This document shows, piece after piece, positions 42,318 through 50,814 of a DNA stretch of 64,000 nucleotides. Origin of the DNA: Caenicola sp034331105 (lineage in GTDB: Bacteria; Synergistota; Synergistia; Synergistales; Synergistaceae); NCBI GenBank assembly GCA_034331105.1, contig JAXQGB010000006.1:62001-126000 (forward strand), in the 5' to 3' direction. Each line of letters starts with the position of its first letter. The first letter of the stretch is position 1. The notes under the pieces are model-generated. The model ran no database searches. It was not told the DNA's origin and worked only from the letters and a program-made list of their open reading frames with translations. A program made the translations under genes and the position numbers.

Positions 42318-43491
42318 AGGAACGGGGGTTCGACCGAAGCTCCTCTGCAAAACGGCCGAGCCGTTTCATCGCCTCTTTGAGCGTGTCGACTGAATAGGCG
42401 TACGAGATCCTCACATGTCTGTCTCCGCACTCACCGAATGCCGATCCCGGCACCACTGCAACGTTCTCTGCCTTCAGGAATGCCGTACAGAAATCTTCCG
42501 AGGTCATTCCGAACTCAGAAATATCGGGGAAGACGTAGAAAGCCCCGTACGGCTCAAAGCAGGGAAGTCCCATCTCCCTGAACGCCTCCATGAGGAAACG
42601 TCTTCTCTGGTCGTATGATGCCTTCATCATCTCGATGTCCTTGTCTCCGTCCCTCAGTGCAGATATGGCAGCGTACTGACTGACAGTAGGAGCGGACATT
42701 ATGGCAAACTGGTGGATCTTAAGCATGTATTCCATAATGTGGGCCGGGGCCAGCGCATACCCAAGACGCCATCCAGTCATAGCATAGGCCTTTGAAAACC
42801 CGTTGATAAGTATCGTTCTTTCCTGCATGCCGGGCATATTTGCGATGCTTACATGAGCTCCCTTATAGGAAAGCTCGCTGTATATCTCGTCAGTTATTAC
42901 TATTAAGTCATGCCTGAGCACCACTTCGGCGATTTTTTCAAGATCTTCCCTCTCCATTATGGCTCCGGTAGGGTTGCTTGGGTATGACATAAGAAGCGCC
43001 TTTGTCTTTTTTGTTATTGCGGCCTCAAGTTTCTCCGGAGTCAGGCGGAACTCTGTATCGGAACTGAGCGGTATCGGCACTGGAACTCCGTCAGAGAGGA
43101 GTATGCATGGCTGGTATGAGACGAAGCAGGGTTCGGGATAGACCACCTCGTCACCTGGATCCAGAAGCGCCCTTAAGGCAATGTCTATAGCCTCGCTTCC
43201 GCCGATCGTCACAACTACCTCGTTTTTGCTGTCGTAATCAAGGCCGTATTTTCTTTTTATGTTTTTGCATATCTCATCCCTTAACTCGGGAAGCCCGGCA
43301 TTGGAGGTGTAAAAGGTCCGTCCTTTCTGGAGCGAGTACATGCCTTCCTCCCTTACGTGCCATGGAGTGTCGAAATCAGGTTCGCCGACCCCGAGAGATA
43401 TTACGTCAGGTATCTCGTTTGCTATGTCAAAAAGCCTCCGTATGCCAGAGGGCTTTATCTTTTTGATCTTTTCGCAGATGAAGTCCCTCAC
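42316..43491 (-). CDS. Class I/II pyridoxal-phosphate aminotransferase
   Basis: The 391-residue fold type I aminotransferase has 'SLGVGEPDFDTP', 'YTSNAGLPELRDEI', 'SYPSNPTGAIM' (Asn-Pro), 'VITDEIYSELSY', the PLP lysine in 'INGFSKAYAMTGWRLGY' and 'GAFYVFPDIS'. It resembles PatA/AspC-like aromatic or broad-specificity aminotransferases. It overlaps the Lrp/AsnC gene by 4 bases, and such pairs commonly mean control by an amino acid. It may feed amino-acid fermentation in this organism. Confidence 0.87.
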   Translation of the reverse strand: MRDFICEKIKKIKPSGIRRLFDIANEIPDVISLGVGEPDFDTPWHVREEGMYSLQKGRTFYTSNAGLPELRDEICKNIKRKYGLDYDSKNEVVVTIGGSEAIDIALRALLDPGDEVVYPEPCFVSYQPCILLSDGVPVPIPLSSDTEFRLTPEKLEAAITKKTKALLMSYPSNPTGAIMEREDLEKIAEVVLRHDLIVITDEIYSELSYKGAHVSIANMPGMQERTILINGFSKAYAMTGWRLGYALAPAHIMEYMLKIHQFAIMSAPTVSQYAAISALRDGDKDIEMMKASYDQRRRFLMEAFREMGLPCFEPYGAFYVFPDISEFGMTSEDFCTAFLKAENVAVVPGSAFGECGDRHVRISYAYSVDTLKEAMKRLGRFAEELRSNPRS

Positions 43492-43982
43492 GGTGTTACG
43501 ACCATCCTCAGATCCCTGTGTGGTTCTATGAACGAAGTTCCGTGGTCCTTGTACCTGACAAGAACGATATGTGTGGCAGTGCTCTGCACCTCATCTATCA
43601 CAGCGAGCTTTGAGGAAACGAAGAAGGCGATCTCCTTCATGGTCGCTTTTTTCAAGATCACTGTGAAATCATATCCTCCCGACATGAGGTATAGAGACTC
43701 TACCTCCGGGAACTGATAGATCTTTTCCGCTATCTTGTCGAAGCCGTTGCCCCTCTGGGGCGTAACTTTCAGCTCGATAAGGGCGGAGATCTTTTCATCG
43801 TCAGTCTTGTCCCAATTTATAAAGGCATGGTATCCGCAGATGATATTTTCCTTTTCCATCGCATTTATTTCGGCAGCTGTCTCTTCAGCGTCGCATCCCA
43901 GCATTGAGGCGATGTCCTTCGCGTTCAGCCTGGCATCCTTCTCAAGTATCCCAAGTATTTTTTTTCTTATCTCTTTTTCCAT
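43488..43982 (-). CDS. Lrp/AsnC-family transcriptional regulator
   Basis: ATG 43982 is 8 bases after GGAGGG; the upstream ATG 43988 is too close. The ~164-residue protein has an N-terminal wHTH 'RKKILGILEKDARLNAKDIASMLGC' and a C-terminal RAM domain ('ALIELKVTPQRGNGFDKIAEKIYQFPEVESLYLMSGGYDFTVILK'), the amino-acid-binding part. It precedes the aminotransferase with ATGA overlap and probably regulates this pair. No -35/-10 pair was convincing. Confidence 0.87.
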   Translation of the reverse strand: MEKEIRKKILGILEKDARLNAKDIASMLGCDAEETAAEINAMEKENIICGYHAFINWDKTDDEKISALIELKVTPQRGNGFDKIAEKIYQFPEVESLYLMSGGYDFTVILKKATMKEIAFFVSSKLAVIDEVQSTATHIVLVRYKDHGTSFIEPHRDLRMVVTP

Positions 43983-44102
43983 CTTCATGCCCTCCCATAC
44001 GTTACCGCATTGTGCATATTCATCACTTTACCTTAATTTGTAGAAAGTGTAATTCTCGTGCCTTTCTAAAGATCAGTCAAGGGCTTATGAGCACCCAATA
44101 AA

Positions 44103-44136
44103 TTAAAAAGACACAGGGCGATCGCCCGGTGTCTTT
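44103..44136 (-). terminator. Terminator downstream of the ArsC/Spx-like selenoprotein gene
   Basis: A long stem AAAGACAC.GGGCGATCGCCC.GTGTCTTT with TTTTTAATT on the minus strand. The 139 bases between it and the gene hold no clear gene, only a ~20-codon open frame (TTG start, ...KKVTAIIKEPQ...) of unknown meaning. Confidence 0.7.
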
Positions 44137-44275
44137 ACGTTTGAAGTTTGATCAGCCGCTGCAGCCATGTTTTTTAAATTATTCAGCTGCGGCTGCAATG
44201 ATTTGAGGTTCTTTTATTATCGCAGTGACTTTCTTCCCGGACAAAACCGGCCCTTGCTATTTTATTTTTTGTCTG

Positions 44276-44638
44276 TTAATTCTTTGTGTTGAGCAGTTTT
44301 TCTTTCCACTCTTCCATTTTGAAGCCGGTGATGACAAAATCATCTCCTACGAGAAGGGGCCTTTTTACAAGCATCCCATCTGTCGCAAGCAGCTTTATCT
44401 GTTCACCTTCGGTCATATCCGGCATCTTGTCCTTAAGTTCAAGGCTTTTGTAGGCCTGTCCGCTTGTGTTGATAAATTTTTTCAGGTCGACCCCGCTCAT
44501 TTTGTGCCATTTTGTAATTTCCTCTGAGGTGGGGTTGTCGATCTTTATGTCGCGCTCCCTGTATTTGATCTTGTTTTTGTCAAGCCATTCCTTGGCTTTT
44601 TTGCAGGTCTCTCAAGTCGGTAAACATATGAACAGCAT
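44276..44638 (-). CDS. ArsC/Spx-family thiol oxidoreductase, probable selenoprotein (in-frame UGA)
   Basis: Read from ATG 44638 (AAAGGGGA 8 bases upstream) the frame gives M-L-F-I-C-L-P-T, then TGA (44614-44612), then E-T-C-K-K-A-K-E-W-L and continues without interruption to 44276. Family members read 'YPKCSTCKKAKKWL', so TGA replaces the first Cys of the CxxC redox motif, giving UxxC. The rest is normal for ArsC/YffB/Spx: 'SEEITKWHKMSGVDLKKFINTSG' and 'DGMLVKRPLLVGD'. A hairpin starts 14 bases after the TGA. Total length is 120 residues if TGA is read as selenocysteine. The alternative is a nonsense mutation. sel genes lie outside the window. Confidence 0.75.
44582..44598 (-). promoter_or_regulatory. 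Candidate bacterial SECIS hairpin
   Basis: On the minus strand AAGCCA-AGGAA-TGGCTT forms a perfect 6-bp stem with a GG-containing 5-base loop, 14 bases after the in-frame TGA. E. coli SECIS elements lie about 11-15 bases after UGA. The bulged U seen in fdhF is not evident. Confidence 0.55.
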
Positions 44639-44798
44639 ACAGTCCATCCCCTTTGCATAAGAATTATTTGCAGCCTTTACTGATTATCCGCTATATGATG
44701 ATCCCTGTACAGCGGGCAGAGGAATGATGATAATATATTGCTATGCTATATGTTTTATTATGAAAAACATCCGATCAAACAAAAAGGGGGCAGCAAAT

Positions 44799-46469
44799 AT
44801 GAAGGTGCTGGTAATAGGCGGAGTCGCAGGAGGAGCCACTGCAGCGGCGAGACTGCGCAGGCTTGACGAGAAGGCTGAGATAATAATGTTCGAGAAGGGG
44901 CCTTACGTCTCATTTGCTGCCTGCGGTCTGCCGTATTTCCTTGGCGGCAGGATAGTCGATGACGCGAAAAAGCTAATAGTGAGGACTCCTGAGCAGTTTC
45001 TCAGAAAAAATAATATTGACGCAAGAGTCAACAATAGGGTGACTTCTATAGACAGGGAGAATAAAAAGGTAGAGGCCGAAGACCTTATGACCGGGAAAAA
45101 GTACACAGAAAGCTATGACAGGCTTATCATTTCAACAGGGTCTTTTCCCTTCCGTCCGAACATTCCCGGTATAGATTCAGAGGGAGTTTTCACCCTTTGG
45201 AACATCCCCGATGCTGTGAAGATAAAAGAGTATATAAGCGAAAAAAAAGTCAAAAACGTAGTCATAGTAGGCGGAGGCGCCATTGGGCTCGAAGTTGCCG
45301 AAAATCTGACGGAGTCCAGCCTGAAGATAACTATAGTAGAGCTGAGCGATCACCTTATTGCGCCTTTGGACTCAGACATGGCGGCCCTTGTCAGTAAATA
45401 TGTGATAGAAAAAGGGATAGAGGTAATCCTAAATGATGGTGTAACTGCAATAGAGAAGAAGGGTGACGGCCTAACGGTCAGGCTCAGGGAGAGCGGGATC
45501 GAGGCGGATATGGTCCTGATGTCCGTCGGTGCGAAACCTCAGAGCGAGCTTGCCAAAGAAGCAGGACTCGATCTCAACGAGCGCGGTTTCATAAAGGTCG
45601 ATGACCGTATGGTGACCTCCGATCCGGATATTTATGCGGTCGGCGATGTGACAGAGGTGAAAAACTTCATCACGGGAAAGCCTGCTTCCGTAGCTCTTGC
45701 AGGTCCTGCCAACAAACAGGGGCGTATTGCCGCGGACAACATTGCCGGAATAAAGAGCAGGTACGGCGGGATACAGGGCACCGGGATACTGAAGATATTC
45801 GATATGACAGTCGCTTTCACGGGGCTGAGTGAAAAAGAGGCACAGAGGAACGGTCTTGATTTTGACAAGGTGCTGGTCTACCATCATCCCCATGCCGGCT
45901 ATTACCCCGGCGGAGAGGAAATGGCGATGAAGGTCGTCTTCGAGGTGCCGACAGGAAGGATCCTCGGTGCTCAGATAGTCGGCCGCACGGGAGTAGACAA
46001 ACGCTGCGACGTACTGGCCGCCTCCATACGCATGGGTGCGACGGCTTATGACCTCACCGAGCTTGAGCTCGCATACTCGCCTCCTTTCGGAACACCTAAG
46101 GACGCAGTTAACATGGTAGGGTTCGTCATTGAAAACGTTCTGGCCGGCAAATTTGAAAAGGTTGAATGGAGCTCAATTCAAGGCATGCCTGCCGAAGAAG
46201 AGGCTATATTCATAGATGTAAGGGGGGACGACGACATCTCTGTCTCCGAAATAAAGATAGACGGTTTCCGGCGCATACCGCTGGCGGAACTTCGCGGAAA
46301 GCTCAGCCAGCTGGACAGGAACAAGCCTGTATATGTCCACTGCAGGAACGGAAAAGAGGGCTACTACGCCGCGTGCCTCATGAAGCAGGAAGGTTTTGAT
46401 GTTTCCAACCTTGATGGAGGATGCCTTTTCCGCGACTGCTCGATATGTTCCTGTGAGACAAAACCCTGA
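44799..46469 (+). CDS. CoA-disulfide reductase with C-terminal rhodanese domain
   Basis: ATG 44799 follows AGGGGGC; the frame runs back to 44724 with unlikely sequence. The ~556-residue protein has an FAD Rossmann 'VLVIGGVAGGATAAARLRRL', active-site Cys42 in 'SFAACGLPYF', NAD(P) motif 'VVIVGGGAIGLEVAENL', 'DIYAVGDVTEV' and a dimer domain with 'YHHPHAGYYPGGE'. The C-terminal ~90 residues form a rhodanese domain with Cys515 in 'VHCRNGKEG'. This is the CoADR-RHD architecture that reduces CoA-disulfide, CoA-persulfide or polysulfide. An extra Cys-rich tail (CLFRDCSICSC) follows. Confidence 0.88.
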   Translation: MKVLVIGGVAGGATAAARLRRLDEKAEIIMFEKGPYVSFAACGLPYFLGGRIVDDAKKLIVRTPEQFLRKNNIDARVNNRVTSIDRENKKVEAEDLMTGKKYTESYDRLIISTGSFPFRPNIPGIDSEGVFTLWNIPDAVKIKEYISEKKVKNVVIVGGGAIGLEVAENLTESSLKITIVELSDHLIAPLDSDMAALVSKYVIEKGIEVILNDGVTAIEKKGDGLTVRLRESGIEADMVLMSVGAKPQSELAKEAGLDLNERGFIKVDDRMVTSDPDIYAVGDVTEVKNFITGKPASVALAGPANKQGRIAADNIAGIKSRYGGIQGTGILKIFDMTVAFTGLSEKEAQRNGLDFDKVLVYHHPHAGYYPGGEEMAMKVVFEVPTGRILGAQIVGRTGVDKRCDVLAASIRMGATAYDLTELELAYSPPFGTPKDAVNMVGFVIENVLAGKFEKVEWSSIQGMPAEEEAIFIDVRGDDDISVSEIKIDGFRRIPLAELRGKLSQLDRNKPVYVHCRNGKEGYYAACLMKQEGFDVSNLDGGCLFRDCSICSCETKP

Positions 46470-46487
46470 TCACTGATCAAGATGGAA

Positions 46488-46532
46488 TAAAAAGGCCGGC
46501 CCCGCTTTCAAATAGGGGGCCGGCTTGATTTT
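46488..46532. terminator. Bidirectional terminator CoADR / P-type ATPase
   Basis: GCCGGCCCC / GGGGGCCGGC stem with flanking A and T runs between convergent genes. Confidence 0.8.
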
Positions 46533-46564
46533 TACGCCTTCAGGTATTGTTGGAGGTAAAGAAG

Positions 46565-48544
46565 TTATGCTCTTGATGCCCTTGTCGCATTGAGGATCGC
46601 AAGCAGAGCGACGCCGACATCCGCAAAGACCGCTTCCCAAAGGCCGGCGATCCCTGCCGCGCCGCCGATAAGGAATATGCCTTTTACGCCCAGAGCCATG
46701 AAAACATTCTGCCAGACGATAGCACGGGTCTTTCTCGCTATACGGAGAAGTTCGACAACTTTAAGAGGTGAATCGTCAAGAATGACCGCATCTGCCACTT
46801 CGACCGCGACCTGCGAGCCGAACCCTCCCATGGCTATGCCCGTCTCCGAGGTCACGAGAACAGGGCCGTCGTTTATGCCGTCTCCGACATAGAGGGTCTT
46901 TTCTGTCTCACCTTTGCATATTTCCATCAATGCATCAACTTTATCCTCAGGCATCAGTTCGGAACGGTACCCGTCGAGGCCGAGTTCATCTGAAATCAGC
47001 CTGGCTACGCTGTCACGGTCTCCCGTAAGCATGTAGACCTCTTTGATCCCCTGCTCGCGCAGCTCTCTTATTGCCCTTCCGGATTCCTTTCTGAGGCTGT
47101 CCTGAAGGACTATGTATCCCATATAGAGGCTGTCTTTCATGACATGGACTACAGTTCCGTGAGTGGAGACTTCCTCCGGTGTAATGCCGAAATCCTTCAT
47201 AAGGGCTGAGTTTCCCGCTGCCGTGACAGAATCCCCCTTTGTAAGGATCATCCCTTTTCCGGAGGACTGTGTGATGAGAGCCTCAGGATCGATATCCGTC
47301 TCCCCGGCAGCTTCGATTATCGATGCCGCCACTGGGTGGGTAGATCCCACTTCCGCAGCTGCCGCGGTCTTCAGAAGATCTTCCCTGCTGATCTCTCCAA
47401 ACGGGACGACCTTTGTGACCTTGAAACGGCCGTATGTAAGGGTCCCTGTCTTGTCGAATATTGCAGTCGTCACCTTGCTCAGAGCATCAAAGACATTGGC
47501 TCCCTTTACGAGTATCCCTCTTTTAGAAGCGCTTCCGATACCCCCGAAATATCCAAGAGGTATCGATATTACAAGTGCGCAGGGGCAGGATATGACCAGC
47601 AGTACCAGTCCCCTGTAAAACCATTCCCTAAGGTCCCCGTGGCCGGTAAGCGGCGGGATGAATGCCACCATAGAGGCCATGGCGAAAACAGCGGGAGTAT
47701 ACCATTTTGCAAATCTTGTGATAAACCTTTCAGTGGGTGATTTCCGTGCTGCCGCGTTCTGTACCATCTCAAGCATCCTTGCGATGGTGGAATCTTCAAA
47801 GGGACCTGCTGCCTCTATTGTGATGAGTCCGTCAAGGGCAAGAGTGCCTCCGTGTACCGGATCTCCCTGGATGGCATGGACGGGGACCGATTCACCGGTC
47901 ATAGAAGATGAATCGATATCCGAGGCTCCTGATCTAATAATGCCGTCGATAGGTATCATCTCTCCGGGCATTACCTGTATGATGTCGCCCTTTACTATCT
48001 CTTTCGGGTCTACATCGAGCAGCTCGCCATCTTTTATTACCCTTGCTGATAGGGGTTTGGTAGCCAGAAGCGCTTTTATCGAACGCCTGGACCCGGAGGA
48101 GGCCCTCTCCTGGAAAGCCTCTCCCAACCTGTAAAAGAGCATGACGCCGACAGCCTCCGACATCTCACCTATCGCTACAGCGGAGAGAGTGGCCGCGCCC
48201 ATTAGGGTGAACTCGTTGAAAATATCAAGCTTTGAGATCGCACGCATTGCTGATCTCAGTACAGGCAGGCCGCATATTAAGTAGAGGATTATGAAAGCCG
48301 AACCCAGGAGGACTCCGTTGACTGAACCTGAATAGAATTCTTCTGTGACGAGCAGCAGGACGAATACTATTGCTGCTGCCGAGAGAAATTTTATCTCCCT
48401 GGCAAAAACAGCCTTTTCTTCGTTCTCATCCTCTTCGCATCCGCAGAAAATATTATCATTTGCTGAGCATGAGCAGCATGAGCATTCGTGTTCATGTTGT
48501 TCGGTGTCGTTGTCGTGCCCTTTTTCGTGTTCAGTGTCGCCCAT
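46565..48544 (-). CDS. Zn/Cd/Pb-type heavy-metal P1B ATPase
   Basis: The 659-residue pump has an unusual N-terminus rich in Asp/Glu/His/Cys (segments 'EHECSCCSCS' and 'FCGCEED' within the first 45 residues) in place of a folded HMA domain. The core is standard: 'MTGESVPVHA', 'SCPCALVISIPL' (CPC), 'DKTGTLTYGRF', 'GSTHPVAASII' HP loop and 'VGDGINDGPVL'. CPCALVIS and the following SIPLGYFGG fit the P1B-2 (ZntA/CadA) group exporting Zn, Cd and Pb. It is transcribed alone after the MOSC terminator. Confidence 0.87.
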   Translation of the reverse strand: MGDTEHEKGHDNDTEQHEHECSCCSCSANDNIFCGCEEDENEEKAVFAREIKFLSAAAIVFVLLLVTEEFYSGSVNGVLLGSAFIILYLICGLPVLRSAMRAISKLDIFNEFTLMGAATLSAVAIGEMSEAVGVMLFYRLGEAFQERASSGSRRSIKALLATKPLSARVIKDGELLDVDPKEIVKGDIIQVMPGEMIPIDGIIRSGASDIDSSSMTGESVPVHAIQGDPVHGGTLALDGLITIEAAGPFEDSTIARMLEMVQNAAARKSPTERFITRFAKWYTPAVFAMASMVAFIPPLTGHGDLREWFYRGLVLLVISCPCALVISIPLGYFGGIGSASKRGILVKGANVFDALSKVTTAIFDKTGTLTYGRFKVTKVVPFGEISREDLLKTAAAAEVGSTHPVAASIIEAAGETDIDPEALITQSSGKGMILTKGDSVTAAGNSALMKDFGITPEEVSTHGTVVHVMKDSLYMGYIVLQDSLRKESGRAIRELREQGIKEVYMLTGDRDSVARLISDELGLDGYRSELMPEDKVDALMEICKGETEKTLYVGDGINDGPVLVTSETGIAMGGFGSQVAVEVADAVILDDSPLKVVELLRIARKTRAIVWQNVFMALGVKGIFLIGGAAGIAGLWEAVFADVGVALLAILNATRASRA

Positions 48545-48573
48545 TTTCTATATCCTCCGTGATGCCTTCCTTA

Positions 48574-48614
48574 TAAAAAAAGGCAGCAGGCGCATATAGC
48601 GCACGGCTGCCTGA
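48574..48614 (-). terminator. Terminator of the isc operon
   Basis: Minus-strand AGGCAGC(CG)TGCGC / GCGC(CT)GCTGCCT stem followed by TTTTTTTATAA, downstream of the MOSC gene and upstream of the ATPase. Confidence 0.8.
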
Positions 48615-48630
48615 GGTCAGGCCGAATGAT

Positions 48631-49083
48631 CTAATTATCGAACCGGACAGTATCTCCTGTCTTTACTTTTCCGCCCCTTATGACACGGGTGAAAATTCCC
48701 TTTTTGGGCATTATGCAGTCACCGGTCTTTCTGAAGACCTCGCATTTCGTATGGCATTCCTTGCCTATCTGCGAGACCTCGAGGATCGTTTCTCCGACTT
48801 TGAGCCTGTCCCCGACCTTCAATGCGGAAAGGTCGAATCCCTCAGTCGTCAGGTTCTCTGCGAAACTTCCGGGGACAAGGTCCGGGAGTTTTTCCATCAT
48901 GGTCCTTATGTCTTCGATCGCGATCAGGCTCACCTGGCGGTGCATGAATCCGGCGTGTGCGTCTCCCTCTATTCCAAGTTCCTCAAGAAGAAGCCCTTCG
49001 CCTACGTCATGCTTTATCATCCCTTTTTCGGGGGATGTGCAGACCGCAATGATCTTCCCGACAGCCTCTTTATTCTGCAGCAC
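48631..49083 (-). CDS. MOSC-domain protein
   Basis: GTG 49083 is spaced 6 bases from GAGG; GTG 49095 is the alternative. The ~150-residue protein matches stand-alone MOSC domains: 'GKIIAVCTSPEKGM', 'GIEGDAHAGFMHRQVSLI', 'PGSFAENLTTEGFDLSALKVGDRLKVG' and the conserved cysteine in 'KECHTKCEVF'. MOSC domains move sulfur from a desulfurase-derived persulfide to metal targets such as the molybdenum cofactor. It is the last gene after iscS and iscU and overlaps iscU slightly, so sulfur delivery from IscS is plausible. Confidence 0.82.
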   Translation of the reverse strand: MLQNKEAVGKIIAVCTSPEKGMIKHDVGEGLLLEELGIEGDAHAGFMHRQVSLIAIEDIRTMMEKLPDLVPGSFAENLTTEGFDLSALKVGDRLKVGETILEVSQIGKECHTKCEVFRKTGDCIMPKKGIFTRVIRGGKVKTGDTVRFDN

Positions 49084-49573
49084 GGTGGTCCTCACTCACA
49101 AAGGTCTCTTCTTCCTCTTCGTGGTCATGGCCGGCACCCCCGCCGCAGGAGCCGCCGCATGCCGTGCAGGTCACGTTTGCCTTGTATCCCTCCGGAGCTT
49201 TGCCGGTCTTGCGGATGAAGTAGTCTGCTACAGCAGCCTCTATGCCTTCCTGTGCGAGGAGTGAACAGTGGAGCTTTGCAGGAGGCAGGCCGCCAAGGGC
49301 CTCTGCCACGTCTTTGTTGTTTATCTTAAGTGCTTCTGTGATCGTCTTGCCCTTCGCCATTTCGGTTATCATGGAGCTTGTGGCAATAGCCGCCGCGCAG
49401 CCGAAGGTCTCGAACTTTATATCTTCGATGACCTCCTGGTCGTTGATCTTAAGATATATTTTCATTACGTCTCCGCATTTCGGATTTCCAACTTCACCTA
49501 TTGCGTTAGCGTCATCCATCTTGCCTGCGTTTCTGGGGTTCATGAAGTAATCTACTACCTTTTCGCTGTACAT
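49070..49573 (-). CDS. iscU: Fe-S cluster scaffold IscU/NifU N-terminal type with Cys-rich tail
   Basis: A 167-residue protein. Residues 1-125 are the IscU/NifU-N domain with 'NPKCGDVMKIYL' (Cys33, Asp35), 'FGCAAAIATSS' (Cys59) and 'LHCSLLA' (Cys103), the cluster-binding set. Residues ~130-167 add a tail with Cys136, Cys139, Cys143 (CTACGGSCGGG), His-Asp-His and a run of Glu, not part of classic IscU. It could bind another metal or accept sulfur. Operon iscR-iscS-iscU-MOSC. Confidence 0.88.
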   Translation of the reverse strand: MYSEKVVDYFMNPRNAGKMDDANAIGEVGNPKCGDVMKIYLKINDQEVIEDIKFETFGCAAAIATSSMITEMAKGKTITEALKINNKDVAEALGGLPPAKLHCSLLAQEGIEAAVADYFIRKTGKAPEGYKANVTCTACGGSCGGGAGHDHEEEEETFVSEDHRAAE

Positions 49574-49608
49574 GTTATAACATCTCCTTTGTCAGGGATA
49601 TTCAATAT

Positions 49609-50784
49609 TTATTGGTTTTTCTTGTAGAAAGGTGACAGGGAGCGAAGCTTTTCTACGATGGGCGGGAATTTCTCCAGAACATAATCGATGTCCTCATCGT
49701 TAGTATCCTTGCTCAGCGTCATCCTTACAGAACCGTGCGCCGTCGGGTGGTCCATTCCGAGGGACAGGAGTACATAGCTTGGCTCAAGGCTTCCCGAGGT
49801 GCAGGCAGAACCGCTTGATACCCCTATGCCGGCTGCGTCCATTAGGAGGAGCATACCCTCGCCCTCGACATACTTCACGCAGATGCTGGCGTGGAATGGG
49901 AGCCTCTTTGTCCTGTGCCCGGTCAGTGTGATCTCCGGTATCCTTTCCATAAGGCCGTCGATCAGTTTGTCGCGCAGGCGTATCTCGTTATCTATTTCGC
50001 CGCTCGCCAGGCGGTTTCCCGCCAGTTCAGCCGACATGCCGAAACCTATCAGCCCCGGGGTGTTTTCCGTTCCCGAACGGACTCCAAATTCCTGTCCGCC
50101 TCCGTGTATGACCGGGATCAGCTTTATGCCCTTTTTGACGTAGAGGGCGCCGACTCCCTTGGGCCCGTACATCTTGTGGGCAGCCATGGTCATCATGTCT
50201 ATCGGCAGTTCCTTGACATCTATTTTGATATGACCCGCAGCCTGGACACCGTCCGTGTGGAAGAGTACACCATGTTTGCGGCAGACCTCGCCAAGTTCGG
50301 CTACGGGTTCGATAGTACCTATCTCATTGTTTGCGAACATTATCGAGGCAAGGATCGTATCGGGCCTTATAGCCGCTTCCAGTTCCTTGGGATCCACCAT
50401 TCCTGTCTCGTCAACGGGAAGGATAGTGTAGTCAAATCCATTCTTCCCGAGCCATTTCACCGTGTCCAGAAGGGCATGGTGCTCAATGGAGCTGGTGATG
50501 ATGTGTTTTCCTTTTTCCTTGAGGGCCCATACCGCTCCCTTGATCGCCAGGTTGTCGGCTTCGCTTCCGCCTCCGGTAAAGATTATGTCCTTCGGCTGTG
50601 CTCCGATGAGCTCTGCCACCTGTGCGCGGGCTTTGTCCACTCCGACCCTTGCCTGTCTTCCCCAGGCGTGGAGGCTGTTCGGGTTTCCGTAATCTTCCGA
50701 GAAGTAGGGAAGCATTGCTTCGAGTACCCTCTTATCGACCTGAGTTGTTGCTGAGTTGTCCAGATAAACTTTACGCGGTGTCAT
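49609..50784 (-). CDS. iscS: Cysteine desulfurase
   Basis: The 391-residue PLP enzyme carries 'YLDNSATTQVD', 'ITSSIEHHALL' (His), 'FHTDGVQAAGHI', the PLP lysine in 'MAAHKMYGPKGVGALYV', 'RSGTENTPGLIGF' and the sulfur-carrying Cys in 'SSGSACTSGSLEPSYVL'. The short active loop and length fit the NifS/IscS class I group. It supplies sulfur to IscU. It is 35 bases ahead of iscU and 30 behind iscR. Confidence 0.93.
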   Translation of the reverse strand: MTPRKVYLDNSATTQVDKRVLEAMLPYFSEDYGNPNSLHAWGRQARVGVDKARAQVAELIGAQPKDIIFTGGGSEADNLAIKGAVWALKEKGKHIITSSIEHHALLDTVKWLGKNGFDYTILPVDETGMVDPKELEAAIRPDTILASIMFANNEIGTIEPVAELGEVCRKHGVLFHTDGVQAAGHIKIDVKELPIDMMTMAAHKMYGPKGVGALYVKKGIKLIPVIHGGGQEFGVRSGTENTPGLIGFGMSAELAGNRLASGEIDNEIRLRDKLIDGLMERIPEITLTGHRTKRLPFHASICVKYVEGEGMLLLMDAAGIGVSSGSACTSGSLEPSYVLLSLGMDHPTAHGSVRMTLSKDTNDEDIDYVLEKFPPIVEKLRSLSPFYKKNQ

Positions 50785-50814
50785 AACAAGTCACCTCTTA
50801 ATGGGATTTTGATT

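Noticed and set aside
44276..44638. Frameshift in the ArsC-like gene
   Set aside because: The frame is unchanged on both sides of the TGA and matches the family residue by residue, so only one codon differs.
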